From assembly GCA_964496695.1 (NCBI GenBank), contig CAZCBE010000002.1, positions 129,071 through 193,070 on the forward strand: a stretch of 64,000 nucleotides of DNA, written 5' to 3'. The DNA comes from SXTU01 sp964496695. Lineage in GTDB: Bacteria > Verrucomicrobiota > Verrucomicrobiia > Limisphaerales > SXTU01. The stretch's first letter is position 1. Each line of letters begins with the position of its first letter. The position numbers and the translations under genes were made by a program. The notes under the pieces are model-generated. The model was not told the DNA's origin, made no database searches, and was given only the letters and a program-made list of their open reading frames with translations. Below, piece after piece: positions 34,823 through 43,228 of the stretch.

Positions 34823-34941
34823 ATGGGCAGTCTGGCGGGCGGATTTCGGATTTTCACGCTTGTTCGTGTCGCGCGGAGTTGCTTTCTTTTCCCGTCAGCA
34901 CCGCGCCCGTTGATGAGGCGTGGCAACCGTGTCCCCGAACC

Positions 34942-35256
34942 ATGGCGTCCTACAAACTCGCATCAGGTGCCGGCAAGCTCTACAGCGGCAAGGCGTTTAC
35001 GAAGCCGGTCAACTTCTTCTGCGCGGCGACCACCGCGAAGGAGGTGTTCATTGCCGGGGACTTCAACGAGTGGAACCCCAAGACGCACCCGATGCAGCGG
35101 CAGCCCGATGGCAACTGGGTGGTGCAGCTCATGCTGACCAATGGCCACCATCGCTACTGGTTTCTGGTGGACGGCGTGCCGACGCTCGACCCGCGCGCAC
35201 AAGGCGTGGGCCGCAACGACAAGAATGAGCGGGTGTCCATGGTGTCCCTGAGCTGA
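34942..35256 (+). CDS. Small CBM48 / glycogen-binding-like early-set domain protein
   Basis: The 104-residue protein consists of one early-set (E-set) domain: VNFFCAATTAKEVFIAGDFN, then EWNPKTHPMQRQPDGNWVVQ and HHRYWFLVDGVPTLDPRA. This is the pattern of AMPK-beta/isoamylase N-domains that bind alpha-glucans. There is no catalytic domain. Such stand-alone proteins may be regulators or glycogen-associated. ATG 34942 is chosen because the domain starts shortly after it. It diverges from the cyclase gene (120 bases between starts). Confidence 0.8.
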   Translation: MASYKLASGAGKLYSGKAFTKPVNFFCAATTAKEVFIAGDFNEWNPKTHPMQRQPDGNWVVQLMLTNGHHRYWFLVDGVPTLDPRAQGVGRNDKNERVSMVSLS

Positions 35257-35275
35257 TACCACGAAGAGGGTTCTG

Positions 35276-35727
35276 CCACAAAGCCGCACAAGAGGCGCAA
35301 GAAGGAGTCTAGGAGACAGGCCGCATCTCAGTTTCTTGAAATCTCATGGCTGCCGGGCTTCACACTGGCGTGAGCGAAGTGGAGAAAGCCTCCGCAACGG
35401 CGCGGTGGCCTGATGCCGCACGGAACCGTGACCTCTCGCAGGCCAGCGTCGGACGTGAAGGCCACTGTCTCCGGCGGCGCGGAGCGTCTGGAGTGCGGCG
35501 TGTTTCACCGCCGCTTTCGGTTGGGCGCACGGTGCGGGCCATGAGCTGGCCAACGCTCGTGGCGGGGAAAAGCGGTGCTGAAAGACACCGCACTCCAGAC
35601 GCTGGCGCGACTTCCATCGTTTCGGGCTTCTGCGAACGGAGCATACTCTGGGGGCATTGCCGTATGCAAAAACTGAGATGCGCCTTTGGAGACATCTTCC
35701 TGTTGCGCCTGCTGTGCCTCTTTGTGG
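35276..35727. repeat. Nested composite inverted repeat (10-bp-period outer arms, GGAG hairpins inside)
   Basis: The outer left arm starts CCACAAAGCCGCACAAGAGG (35276); the outer right arm ends TGCTGTGCCTCTTTGTGG (35727). Both are built of units of about 10 bases and pair over roughly 60 bases. Inside, 35484-35498 (GCGTCTGGAGTGCGG) is inverted at 35588-35602. The inner hairpins have GGAGT feet and a GCGGTG/CACCGC stem. It fills the 471-base gap and ends exactly at the tadA stop codon. I see no gene in it. Confidence 0.8.
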
Positions 35728-36240
<513 letters not shown>

Positions 36241-36290
36241 GGGGGGAAGAAACCACGAATGGACCCGAATGGACACGCAGGAAATGCGGC

Positions 36291-36465
36291 GGAGCGCCGG
36301 TCTCCGACCCGGCCTTGACGGGGGAAAAAACTTTGCCCGCGAATCACGCGAATGAACGCGAATCCAGAATCATGCGCGAAAGACTTTTTCCATTCGCGTC
36401 CATTCGCGTGATTCGCGGGCAGCTCTGGTCTCCTCGATCAACGCCGGGTCGGAGACCGGCGCTCC
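36291..36465. repeat. Nested element: class 2 hairpin pair enclosing a 9-10-bp array
   Basis: The outer hairpins are GGAGC, GCCGGTC-TCC-GACCCGGC on the plus strand (from 36291) and the same on the minus strand (CTCC at 36462-36465). Inside, GCGAATCAC/GCGAATGAAC-type units (36337-36362) are inverted at about 36390-36420. It lies between tadA and the first cysteine desulfurase; the TAG stop of the latter is adjacent to the foot. Confidence 0.82.
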
Positions 36466-36466
36466 G

Positions 36467-37678
36467 CTATTTGCGGGGGGTGGTCTGCATCTCGCGGTGG
36501 GCTTGCACGAGGGCAGCGAGGAGCTGCTGCCAGTCGGCCTCGCTGGTTTCCCAGCCGGCGCTGAAGCGCAGGGCGCGGGCAGCTTCGCTCGGCGTGCAGC
36601 CCATCGCGGTGAGGACGGGGCTCGGCTCTTCTTTGCCGCTCGCGCACGCCGAACCGGTGGAGACGGCGACGCCGAGCTTGTCGAGCTTCACGACCCAGCG
36701 GACGCGGCAATCCGCTTCCGGCATGAGCGCGAGGACGGTGTTCCAAACGCAGGGAGACTTGGCGGCGATGATTTTAGTGCCGGGCAGTGACTTGAGGAGT
36801 TGAGCCTCGAAGGCAGCGCGCCGGAGGACGAAGCCATCTGTCTCCCTCTCCCCGCTCGTGCCTCGCAGGGCGAGGGGGTTCGCCGTGGGGGGCTGAAAGG
36901 GTGCGGCGAAGTTCGCAGCTTTCATCGAGTGCTCACGGGCTTCGAGCGCTGCGACCATCGCGAGGACACCGGGGACATTCTCGGTGCCGGCCCGACGCCC
37001 TTCTTCTTGGGCGCCGCCGACCAGCAGCGATTCGACCCGGCCCTTCGCCGGACATTTCAAGAAACCGACGCCGCGCGGACCACCGAATTTGTGGGCGCTG
37101 CCACTAACAAAATCACACTCACCGAGTCCCGCCGACGGAATTTTGCCGATCGCCTGCACCGCGTCACAAAAAAACGGGACACCGAGTTTACGGCAAAGGG
37201 CGAGGATTTCGCGACCGGGCTGGATGACACCGGTTTCATTGTTCACGGCCATCACGGCGATCAGGCCGGGCCGGGTGCGCTTCAATTTCTTTCCCAGCCA
37301 CTCCAGGTCCACCCCGCCCTCGCGGGTGACGGGGATGAGGCGATGGCGTTTCGGGAAGTGGTGCTGTGCGGCTTCACTTACGCAGGGATGTTCGATGGCG
37401 GAGAGCCAGACCTCCGCATCGGGCGCAAGGGTGCGCGCGGCGTGGTGGAAGACGGTGTTGGCGGACTCGGTGGCCCCGGAGTTGAAGACAAGGTCCAGCG
37501 CATCGCAGCCGAGGATGCGGGCGAGTTTCTCCCGCGCTTCGCTCAAGGCAGCGTCCGCGCGCGCCCCAACACGGTGGAGGCTCGAGGGATTGCCGATGAA
37601 CCGTTCGGACGCCTCCAGCCAGGCCTGCCGGGCGGCGGGATGGAGCGGTGAGGTGGCGTTGTGATCGAAGTAGAGCAT
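36467..37678 (-). CDS. Cysteine desulfurase (NifS/IscS family), first copy, with in-frame repeat insertion
   Basis: A PLP enzyme releasing sulfur from cysteine for Fe-S clusters or thiolation. Of its 403 residues, YFDHNATSPLHP is the family N-terminus, AIEHPCVSEAAQ and GSAHKFGGPRG (PLP Lys) the core, and STGSACASGKEEPS the loop with the sulfur-carrying Cys. Between EAREHSMKAANFA and RRAAFEAQLLKSLPG there is an extra segment (about residues 263-288) encoded by a class 4-like hairpin repeat at 36838-36885. ATG 37678 is the family start. A second desulfurase lies 4 kb away. No iscU or suf gene is nearby. Confidence 0.88.
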   Translation of the reverse strand: MLYFDHNATSPLHPAARQAWLEASERFIGNPSSLHRVGARADAALSEAREKLARILGCDALDLVFNSGATESANTVFHHAARTLAPDAEVWLSAIEHPCVSEAAQHHFPKRHRLIPVTREGGVDLEWLGKKLKRTRPGLIAVMAVNNETGVIQPGREILALCRKLGVPFFCDAVQAIGKIPSAGLGECDFVSGSAHKFGGPRGVGFLKCPAKGRVESLLVGGAQEEGRRAGTENVPGVLAMVAALEAREHSMKAANFAAPFQPPTANPLALRGTSGERETDGFVLRRAAFEAQLLKSLPGTKIIAAKSPCVWNTVLALMPEADCRVRWVVKLDKLGVAVSTGSACASGKEEPSPVLTAMGCTPSEAARALRFSAGWETSEADWQQLLAALVQAHREMQTTPRK

Positions 37679-37700
37679 CAGGCGCGGCAGGCCGGAGGGG

Positions 37701-37961
37701 CCCCAAAGATTTGGGAAAGACAAAGATCACAATGAAACGCAGAGAGGCCTGTTATCGGGCGCGACGGGTTCAGTGCCCGGAGTCCCGGCTTCAGCCGGTG
37801 GGACGTGGCGGCGATCCTGACGCTACGCAGAGAGGCTGCTGAGGGTCGAATGCGCCGCCTGAAGGCGGGACTCCATGCTGGCGGCACGTCCACCTCGACG
37901 TTCAGGCTGGCACGCGGCCTCCTCGCTAATCCCCATCTTTGTCTTTCCCAAATCTTTGGGG
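37701..37961. repeat. Nested composite element: perfect 27-bp terminal inverted repeats around a class 3 pair
   Basis: 37701-37727 (CCCCAAAGATTTGGGAAAGA and on) is the exact reverse complement of 37935-37961. Within it lies a class 3 pair (GGAG at 37779, CTCC at 37871-37874). At 261 bp with perfect terminal inverted repeats and no ORF it resembles a MITE, but I see no clear target duplication. It lies between the desulfurase start and the 3' end of the C26 peptidase gene. Confidence 0.85.
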
Positions 37962-37975
37962 ATTTCATCTTCGGG

Positions 37976-38716
37976 TCAGCGCTGGGCGGAGCGGATGAAG
38001 GCGCGGAAGAGTTCGGCGAAGTGCGGGTAGCGGTCGTAGAGCCGCTCGGGGTGGAACTGGACGGATTGCAGGAAGGGCAGACGGGACGGGTCCTTCAATT
38101 CCATCGTCTCGATCACGCCATCCGAGGTCGTGCCAGTCACACGCAGCGCGTCCGCCACGCGGGCGACGGCCTGATGGTGGGTGCTGTTGGTTCCTACATT
38201 CGTGGTGGCGAGCAGGCTGGCGAGCTGGGAGTCAGACGCGAGGGCCACGTCGTGGACCGGCTCCATCTTGCGGTCCACTTGCTTGTGCAGGAGCGAGCCG
38301 GGCAACTGCATGGGGATGTCCACAATCAGCGTGCCACCGAGCGCGACGTTGAGCATCTGGTGGCCACGGCAGATGCAGAGCAGCGGCTTGCGCTGGCGGA
38401 AGACTTCGTCCACGAGGGCAAATTCCAGCACGTCGCGCTCCGGCTCCACGTCCTTCATCGTGGCCGCGATGTCCGGCGGCGTGTCGGGCGCGTAGTGCTT
38501 GAGCTCGATGTCCTCGCCGCCGGTGAGCAGCACGCCGTCGGCGCGACGGACCAGTTCGGCGATCTGATCGCGCGTGGCGGTCACGGGCAGGATGAGTGGC
38601 ATTCCGCCGGCGTCATTGATCGCCTGCGTGTAGCGGTTTGAGAGGCTAACGGAAGCGTCGGCGAATTCCGTGCCGGCAGCCTGCTGGCAGGGGGTGACGA
38701 GGATGAGCGGAGGCAT
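37976..38716 (-). CDS. Gamma-glutamyl-gamma-aminobutyrate hydrolase-like protein (peptidase C26, PuuD type)
   Basis: The 246-residue class I glutamine-amidotransferase-like hydrolase has the nucleophile Cys in LCICRGHQMLNVALGG and the catalytic His/Glu in VQFHPERL. The early segment LLTGGEDIELKHY is the PuuD-type GG(D/E) loop. PuuD cleaves gamma-glutamyl-GABA in putrescine breakdown, but no other put/puu genes are seen, so the substrate is open. ATG 38716 is preferred over an earlier Met in non-family sequence. Confidence 0.85.
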   Translation of the reverse strand: MPPLILVTPCQQAAGTEFADASVSLSNRYTQAINDAGGMPLILPVTATRDQIAELVRRADGVLLTGGEDIELKHYAPDTPPDIAATMKDVEPERDVLEFALVDEVFRQRKPLLCICRGHQMLNVALGGTLIVDIPMQLPGSLLHKQVDRKMEPVHDVALASDSQLASLLATTNVGTNSTHHQAVARVADALRVTGTTSDGVIETMELKDPSRLPFLQSVQFHPERLYDRYPHFAELFRAFIRSAQR

Positions 38717-38761
38717 GGGGGAGGAAGATTGCCCGCGGATCACACGGATGACGCGGATAGA

Positions 38762-39037
38762 CTAATCCAGCTTCGTGCCGGGGAAACGGTCGTAGATCAT
38801 CTTTTTCACGCGCACCTCCTCCTCGGGCTTGAGCAGACGGCGGTTGATGCGGCGGCGGACGGTGTCGAGGAGTTCGAGCCAGTCTTCGAGCGGCGGGTTC
38901 TTAACCGGGATCCAGTCCTCGGCTCGTTTGAGCTGCTGGAAGAAGAGCCACTGTCCGCCGAAGTGGCGGCAGGAGACTTCGATCTTGGTGCCGTCCTCGT
39001 TTTTGCGGGTCCAACCGACTTCAGATTTGATGGCCAT
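38762..39037 (-). CDS. Conserved-looking small hypothetical protein
   Basis: The 91-residue soluble protein (MAIKSEVGWTRKNEDGTKIE, then SCRHFGGQWLFFQQLKRAED) is rich in Arg/Lys/Glu and ends DRFPGTKLD. There is no signal peptide or known motif. It has normal codon use and sits between two genes on the same strand, so it is likely real. ATG 39037 is chosen because the frame upstream runs into a 7-bp repeat array encoding a Cys/Arg peptide. I do not recognise a family. Confidence 0.6.
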   Translation of the reverse strand: MAIKSEVGWTRKNEDGTKIEVSCRHFGGQWLFFQQLKRAEDWIPVKNPPLEDWLELLDTVRRRINRRLLKPEEEVRVKKMIYDRFPGTKLD

Positions 39038-39044
39038 GGGGAGT

Positions 39045-39112
39045 GGTGCGTGGTGCGTGTTGCGTGAGGGTGTGTTGACGGCAGGCACGCAACACGCAGC
39101 ACGCAACACGCC
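39045..39112. repeat. Inverted repeat with 7-bp iterated arms (GCGTGTT type)
   Basis: The left arm GGTGCGTGGTGCGTGTTGCG steps by 7. The right arm (39085-39112) is the inverse, ACGCAACACGCAGCACGCAA. The unit is the same as at 52861-52938. It separates the small hypothetical gene from ispF. Confidence 0.83.
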
Positions 39113-39137
39113 GGGTGGAAGTGGCTTTCATTGAGGC

Positions 39138-39617
39138 TTACTCCGGCAAATCCACACTGGCCACCGCCATCGCGGCGATGCCTTCTTCGCGGCCGACGAA
39201 GCCCATCTTCTCGTTGGTGGTCGCTTTGATGCCAACCTTCTTCGGGTCGAGGCCGAGGGCGGCGGCGATGTTCGCCTTCATTCCCTGGACGTGGGGCATG
39301 AGCTTGGGAGCCTGGGCGATGAGCGAGGCATCCACGTTCACGAGACGGCCCTGACGGAGCTTCACCTGGCGTGCGGCCTCTTCCAGAAAGATGCGGCTGG
39401 GTGCGCCTTTCCAACGCGGGTCAGTGTTCGGGAAAAATTGCCCGATGTCGCCTTCGCCAATTGCCCCGAGCACGGCGTCGGTGATGGCGTGCATCAAGGC
39501 GTCGGCGTCCGAGTGGCCGTCGAGGCCCTTGGTGTGCGGGATGTCCACGCCGCCGAGGATGAGTTTGCGCCCCTCGACCAATTGGTGGACGTCGTAGCCA
39601 ATACCGACGTGTATCAT
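39138..39617 (-). CDS. ispF: 2-C-methyl-D-erythritol 2,4-cyclodiphosphate synthase
   Basis: IspF catalyses the cyclisation step of the non-mevalonate isoprenoid pathway, which would also feed hopanoid synthesis here. The 159-residue length is standard. Zinc ligands are in GIGYDVHQL (Asp, His) and GHSDADALMHAITDA (His). The substrate motif IGQFFPNTDPRWKGA and the end TTNEKMGFVGREEGIAAMA are typical. The start ATG 39617 is clear. Confidence 0.96.
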   Translation of the reverse strand: MIHVGIGYDVHQLVEGRKLILGGVDIPHTKGLDGHSDADALMHAITDAVLGAIGEGDIGQFFPNTDPRWKGAPSRIFLEEAARQVKLRQGRLVNVDASLIAQAPKLMPHVQGMKANIAAALGLDPKKVGIKATTNEKMGFVGREEGIAAMAVASVDLPE

Positions 39618-39669
39618 GGCCGGAGGCTAGGCGGTCGGAGCGTGGTCAACAAAGCAAAAAGCAGGGGGC

Positions 39670-39760
39670 AGCATTCAGTAACCAGTATTCAGTCAACGCC
39701 AGTCAACGCGAACGGGGACCATGCACCCCACTAATTACTAACAACTGAGCACTGACTACT
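39670..39760. repeat. Inverted repeat with 7-bp iterated arms (ATTCAGT type)
   Basis: The left arm steps GCATTCA, GTAACCA, GTATTCA, GTCAACG. The right arm steps TTACTAA, CAACTGA, GCACTGA. It is a degenerate member of the same class as 34312-34402, in the space between ispF and the FHA-cyclase gene. Confidence 0.65.
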
Positions 39761-39767
39761 TCCCGGA

Positions 39768-41606
39768 TTACGCCAGCTTGCCGCCCTTGAGGCTCTTGAC
39801 GCGGTAGCAGTGGAATTCGCCGAGGTCCTTGTGCGAAACGGTGGCGCGGTCGGCCTCGATGATCTTGAAGACCTTCTGATAGACCTCGGGGCCGATGAGC
39901 ACATCGCCATCGCGCGCGCCCTTGCAGTAGTGCGAGGCCCGCTCAATGCCGGAACCCAGCGCGACGAACTCCATGCGGCTGCCGTCGCCGATGAAACCGT
40001 GCATCACTTCGCCGATGTGGACGCCGACCGCCAGTTCGCAGGTCGGGGCGCTCTGATCCTTGCGCTTGGTGTTGATCTCGCGCACGGATTGCTCCATGGC
40101 GATGGCGGCACAGACGGCCTTCTCGTTTTGCTGCAAGTCCGGCTCGGGGGAGCCGAAGACGGCGATGATTTCCTCACCACCGGATTTGACCAGGGTGCCA
40201 TCGTAGCGGAACACGGCATCCATGGTCGCGCCGAGATAATCCCGCAGCAGCGCGGCGGCATCGGCGGGAGCCATGCCGGGGACGGCGGCGAGGCCGCGCA
40301 GATCAGCGAAGAGGACCGGCAGGTCAGACTTCGTCGCGCCGGGCGTGAGGCGCTCCAGGCGGAGGTTCTCGAGGAGGCGTTCCTGCACGCGGGGCGGGAA
40401 CTTCGTGGTGATGCGGTCCAGCAGCGAGGCGTTGTGCGAGATCTTCGCCTGCAAATCCTGGTTGAAGATGATGACCGCGATGTAGTGCGCCACGGCCAGC
40501 AGGAACTGCATGTCATCCTCGCCGAAGGGTTCACTCCGCTCCGGGTCGTCCAAGTAGATCGCGCCCAGCGGCTTCTCCTTGAGGAGCAGCGGGGCATACA
40601 TGCCGGTCTCGACCGTGACGAGCTTGGTGTCGAGCGCGCCATCGTCGTTGTTGCGCTGGAGGATAAACCCGTGCGCTTCCTCCATGACGCGGCGGGCGAG
40701 CGATTCACTGACGATCACTTCGCCCTTCGGGATGCTGGCACCCACCTGCACGCGGCCCGAGGCAGGATCATGCAGCATGAGCGCCCCACGTTTCGCCCCG
40801 GGGATCAGGGTGAGGACGCGCGTGAGGATGGCCTGGAGCATGTCCGGCAGGCGCATGTCCGGCGTGAAGGACAGGGGAACCTGATAGAGACTGGCTAGGC
40901 GGCGCTTGAAGCCACCATCCGCCTGGGTATCGGTGGCGGTTGCGGTCGGGCCTGGAGCCGGCTCCGGCTCTGGCTCTGGAGCGGCCAGCGTCGGTGCGGG
41001 AGGGGCAGGGGAGGCAACCGGTTCAGGCGCGGGCGGCGGCGGCGGCGGCGGCGGGAGCGGGGCTGGAGCAGCGGCAGGCCGGGCCACGATGCTGACCTTG
41101 GGCGGTTCGGCGGCGGGGGCCGGAGCAGGTGCGGGGGCCGCAGGCTGAACGGGCCGGGCCACCAGCGGGATGCCAGCAGCCTGGGCTCCGGGTGGCTTGG
41201 GTGGCAAAATTCCCTGTGCCGGGGCCGGGGCCATCGTGTTGACCGAAGGGATGAGCATGCCCCCTTCCGGCGCGGCGGCCGGCTTGGGTGCGGCTTTGGC
41301 GGCCGGCTTGGGCGGGGTAAATTCGATGCGGATCGAGGTTTCGCCCGTGCGGATGACACTCTGGGTGGTGACCGGCGCGTTCTCGATGTATTCACCGTCC
41401 ACGACGGTGCCGTTGGTGCTGCGCAGGTCTTCGATCCAGACCTCGCCGTTGGTCACTTTGATCCGACAATGCTTGCGGGAAACCGTCGGATCGGCTCCGA
41501 AGTCGAGGTCGGGTGCGCTCAGAGGGCTGAGGCGACCGATGAGGATTTCCCCCCGCTCAAAGGTGCGGATTTCCTCTTTGCCCTGATAGCTGTAAATGAC
41601 TCGCAT
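39768..41606 (-). CDS. FHA - GAF - class III nucleotide cyclase-like protein, probably catalytically dead
   Basis: Of its 612 residues, 1 to about 95 form an FHA phosphothreonine-binding domain (GRLSPLSAPD, SRKHCRI, LRSTNGTVVDG). A Pro/Ala linker spans about 95-235. A GAF domain (about 245-400) contains RGALMLHDPASGRVQVGAS and PLGAIYLDDP. A class III cyclase domain (about 420-600) follows. Its first metal Asp is kept (VLFADLRG). The second is replaced (KSGGEEIIAVFG where GD is expected), and the transition-state Asn/Arg motif is altered (ALGSGIERASHY in place of the usual DTVNLAARL type). It likely senses or binds and does not make cAMP. Usual partners are Ser/Thr kinases; none is nearby. Confidence 0.85.
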   Translation of the reverse strand: MRVIYSYQGKEEIRTFERGEILIGRLSPLSAPDLDFGADPTVSRKHCRIKVTNGEVWIEDLRSTNGTVVDGEYIENAPVTTQSVIRTGETSIRIEFTPPKPAAKAAPKPAAAPEGGMLIPSVNTMAPAPAQGILPPKPPGAQAAGIPLVARPVQPAAPAPAPAPAAEPPKVSIVARPAAAPAPLPPPPPPPPAPEPVASPAPPAPTLAAPEPEPEPAPGPTATATDTQADGGFKRRLASLYQVPLSFTPDMRLPDMLQAILTRVLTLIPGAKRGALMLHDPASGRVQVGASIPKGEVIVSESLARRVMEEAHGFILQRNNDDGALDTKLVTVETGMYAPLLLKEKPLGAIYLDDPERSEPFGEDDMQFLLAVAHYIAVIIFNQDLQAKISHNASLLDRITTKFPPRVQERLLENLRLERLTPGATKSDLPVLFADLRGLAAVPGMAPADAAALLRDYLGATMDAVFRYDGTLVKSGGEEIIAVFGSPEPDLQQNEKAVCAAIAMEQSVREINTKRKDQSAPTCELAVGVHIGEVMHGFIGDGSRMEFVALGSGIERASHYCKGARDGDVLIGPEVYQKVFKIIEADRATVSHKDLGEFHCYRVKSLKGGKLA

Positions 41607-41766
41607 GTGCTCGCCGGTCGCTATTCAAATGCCACCCACTGATGTTACCGGTCAATCCGGCATTCCCCAGTTGGGAGGCGACGGGGGAGAGACTAAACAC
41701 CCACCGCCACCAACGGCAAGCACTTGATGGGAGCCACGCCAAGATTCAGCACCCGGCGTCGGGGTT

Positions 41767-42960
41767 TCAGGCGACGGTGGGCGGCGGGACGGACGACGGG
41801 TTTTGACCGGCGACCTCGCCGCGCAGCCGGGCAATGATGGGGGGAAGTGTCGCCAAAAGGTGCTCCACTTCCTCGGCCGTGTTGTAGATGCCGAGGCTGA
41901 AGCGCACGGAACCCTTGGCCCGGGCCGGGGAGAGCCCCATCGCGGTCAGGACATGGCTGGGCGCCAGTGAACCGGTGGTGCAGGCGGAGCCGCTGGAGAC
42001 GCAGATGCCCTCCCGGTCCAGCAGCAGCAGGATGCCTTCGGCTTCACAGCCGGTGAAGGTGAGGTTGCTGGTGTTGGGCAGCCGGGAATCGCGTCCACCG
42101 TTGCGGTTGGTCCCGGGAATGGTGGTGAGAATGGTCTGCTCCAGCCGGTCGCGCAGCGCGCGGATGCGGGTGTTTTCGTCCTGGATGGAGGCCAGCGCCA
42201 GCTCGGCGGCCCGGCCGAAACCGACGATGTAAGGCACGTTTTCCGTGCCGCCGCGACGGCCCATCTCCTGCCCGCCACCGATCAGATACGAGTGAAAGGG
42301 CGCGGTGTAACGGCAGTAGAGGAGGCCCACGCCCTTGGGCGCATGGAGCTTGTGCGCGGAGAGCGAGAGGAAGTCCACGCCGAGTTCATCCACGTCCACC
42401 TTGAGCTTGCCCGGCACCTGCACCGCGTCGGTATGGTAGAGCACGCCCTTGCTGCGGCAGATCGCGGCGATCTCCTCCAAGGGGAAGAGCACGCCGGTTT
42501 CGTTGTTGGCCCACATGACCGAGACGATGGCCGTGTCGGGCCGGATGGATTTCTCCAGGAAGTGCAGGTCCAGGGAGCCGTCCGACTCCACGGGCAGGAA
42601 GGTCACATCATAGCCGCGCCGCCGGAGATACTCGCAGAATTTGATGTTTGCCGAGTGCTCCACCGCCGTGGTGAGCACATGGCGTTTGCCCGGCTGCGTG
42701 ACCAGCGCACTGTGGAGGGCGGTGTTGTTCGCCTCCGTGCCGCAACTGGTGAAGACGATCTCCCGCGGGTCCGCGCCGATGAGGGCGGCGACCTGCTCGC
42801 GGGCCAGGTCCAGGTCTTTGACCACCTGGTTGCCGAACGAGTAGGCGCTGGAGGCGTTGCCCCACCGCTCGGTGAAGAACGGGGTCATGGCCGCCATCAC
42901 CTCGGGGGCGACCCGTGTGGTGGCGTTGTTGTCGAAGTAATATATCCGTCGTTGGCTCAT
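41767..42960 (-). CDS. Cysteine desulfurase (NifS/IscS family), second copy
   Basis: The 397-residue PLP enzyme begins YYFDNNATTRVAPEV. TAVEHSANIKFCEY and SLSAHKLHAPKGVGLLY (PLP Lys) form the core, and SSGSACTTGSLAPSHVL the Cys loop. It has no insertions, unlike the copy at 36467, and is more like classical NifS/IscS, so it may be the housekeeping enzyme. No scaffold gene is adjacent. ATG 42960 is clear. Confidence 0.93.
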   Translation of the reverse strand: MSQRRIYYFDNNATTRVAPEVMAAMTPFFTERWGNASSAYSFGNQVVKDLDLAREQVAALIGADPREIVFTSCGTEANNTALHSALVTQPGKRHVLTTAVEHSANIKFCEYLRRRGYDVTFLPVESDGSLDLHFLEKSIRPDTAIVSVMWANNETGVLFPLEEIAAICRSKGVLYHTDAVQVPGKLKVDVDELGVDFLSLSAHKLHAPKGVGLLYCRYTAPFHSYLIGGGQEMGRRGGTENVPYIVGFGRAAELALASIQDENTRIRALRDRLEQTILTTIPGTNRNGGRDSRLPNTSNLTFTGCEAEGILLLLDREGICVSSGSACTTGSLAPSHVLTAMGLSPARAKGSVRFSLGIYNTAEEVEHLLATLPPIIARLRGEVAGQNPSSVPPPTVA

Positions 42961-43087
42961 CGCAGCCGCCGGCCTGCGGCCAGCGGGAGGGCGAGTCTAG
43001 GATTGAGCCTCCAAAGCGCAAGAGTGGATTCGGCGGCGGGGAATGTTGGGGCGCATCTCGGCACTGCCCCCGCCCTCGCCTCGCCGG

Positions 43088-43179
43088 GCAAGCGAGGACG
43101 CTTGCGGCACGGCCGGCCGGAGGCCGGCGCTACGTAGCGCCCGCGTCCCGCGGGCCGTGTCGCCGGCGTCCGCGCCGGC
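43088..43179. repeat. Composite hairpin element, class 2b (CTAC-GTAG centre)
   Basis: The left half on the minus strand is GTAGC, GCCGGCC-TCC-GGCCGGC and then GCAAGCGTCCTCGCTTGC. The right half is GTAGC, GCCCGCG-TCC-CGCGGGC and then GCCGGCGTCCGCGCCGGC. The feet abut at 43130-43137. It lies between the desulfurase start and the comEC 3' end and is almost identical to 24175-24267. Confidence 0.87.
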
Positions 43180-43228
43180 TCGGTTTCGGGGGGGCAGGGT
43201 CAAGCTGCGTCCGGAATGGTTCTGCTGC

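Noticed and set aside
40100..40200. GGEE in the cyclase domain as a GGDEF diguanylate cyclase motif
   Set aside because: The surrounding sequence (FADLRG before, VHIGEVMHGFIG after) follows the class III cyclase pattern, so the GGEE is a degenerate metal site.
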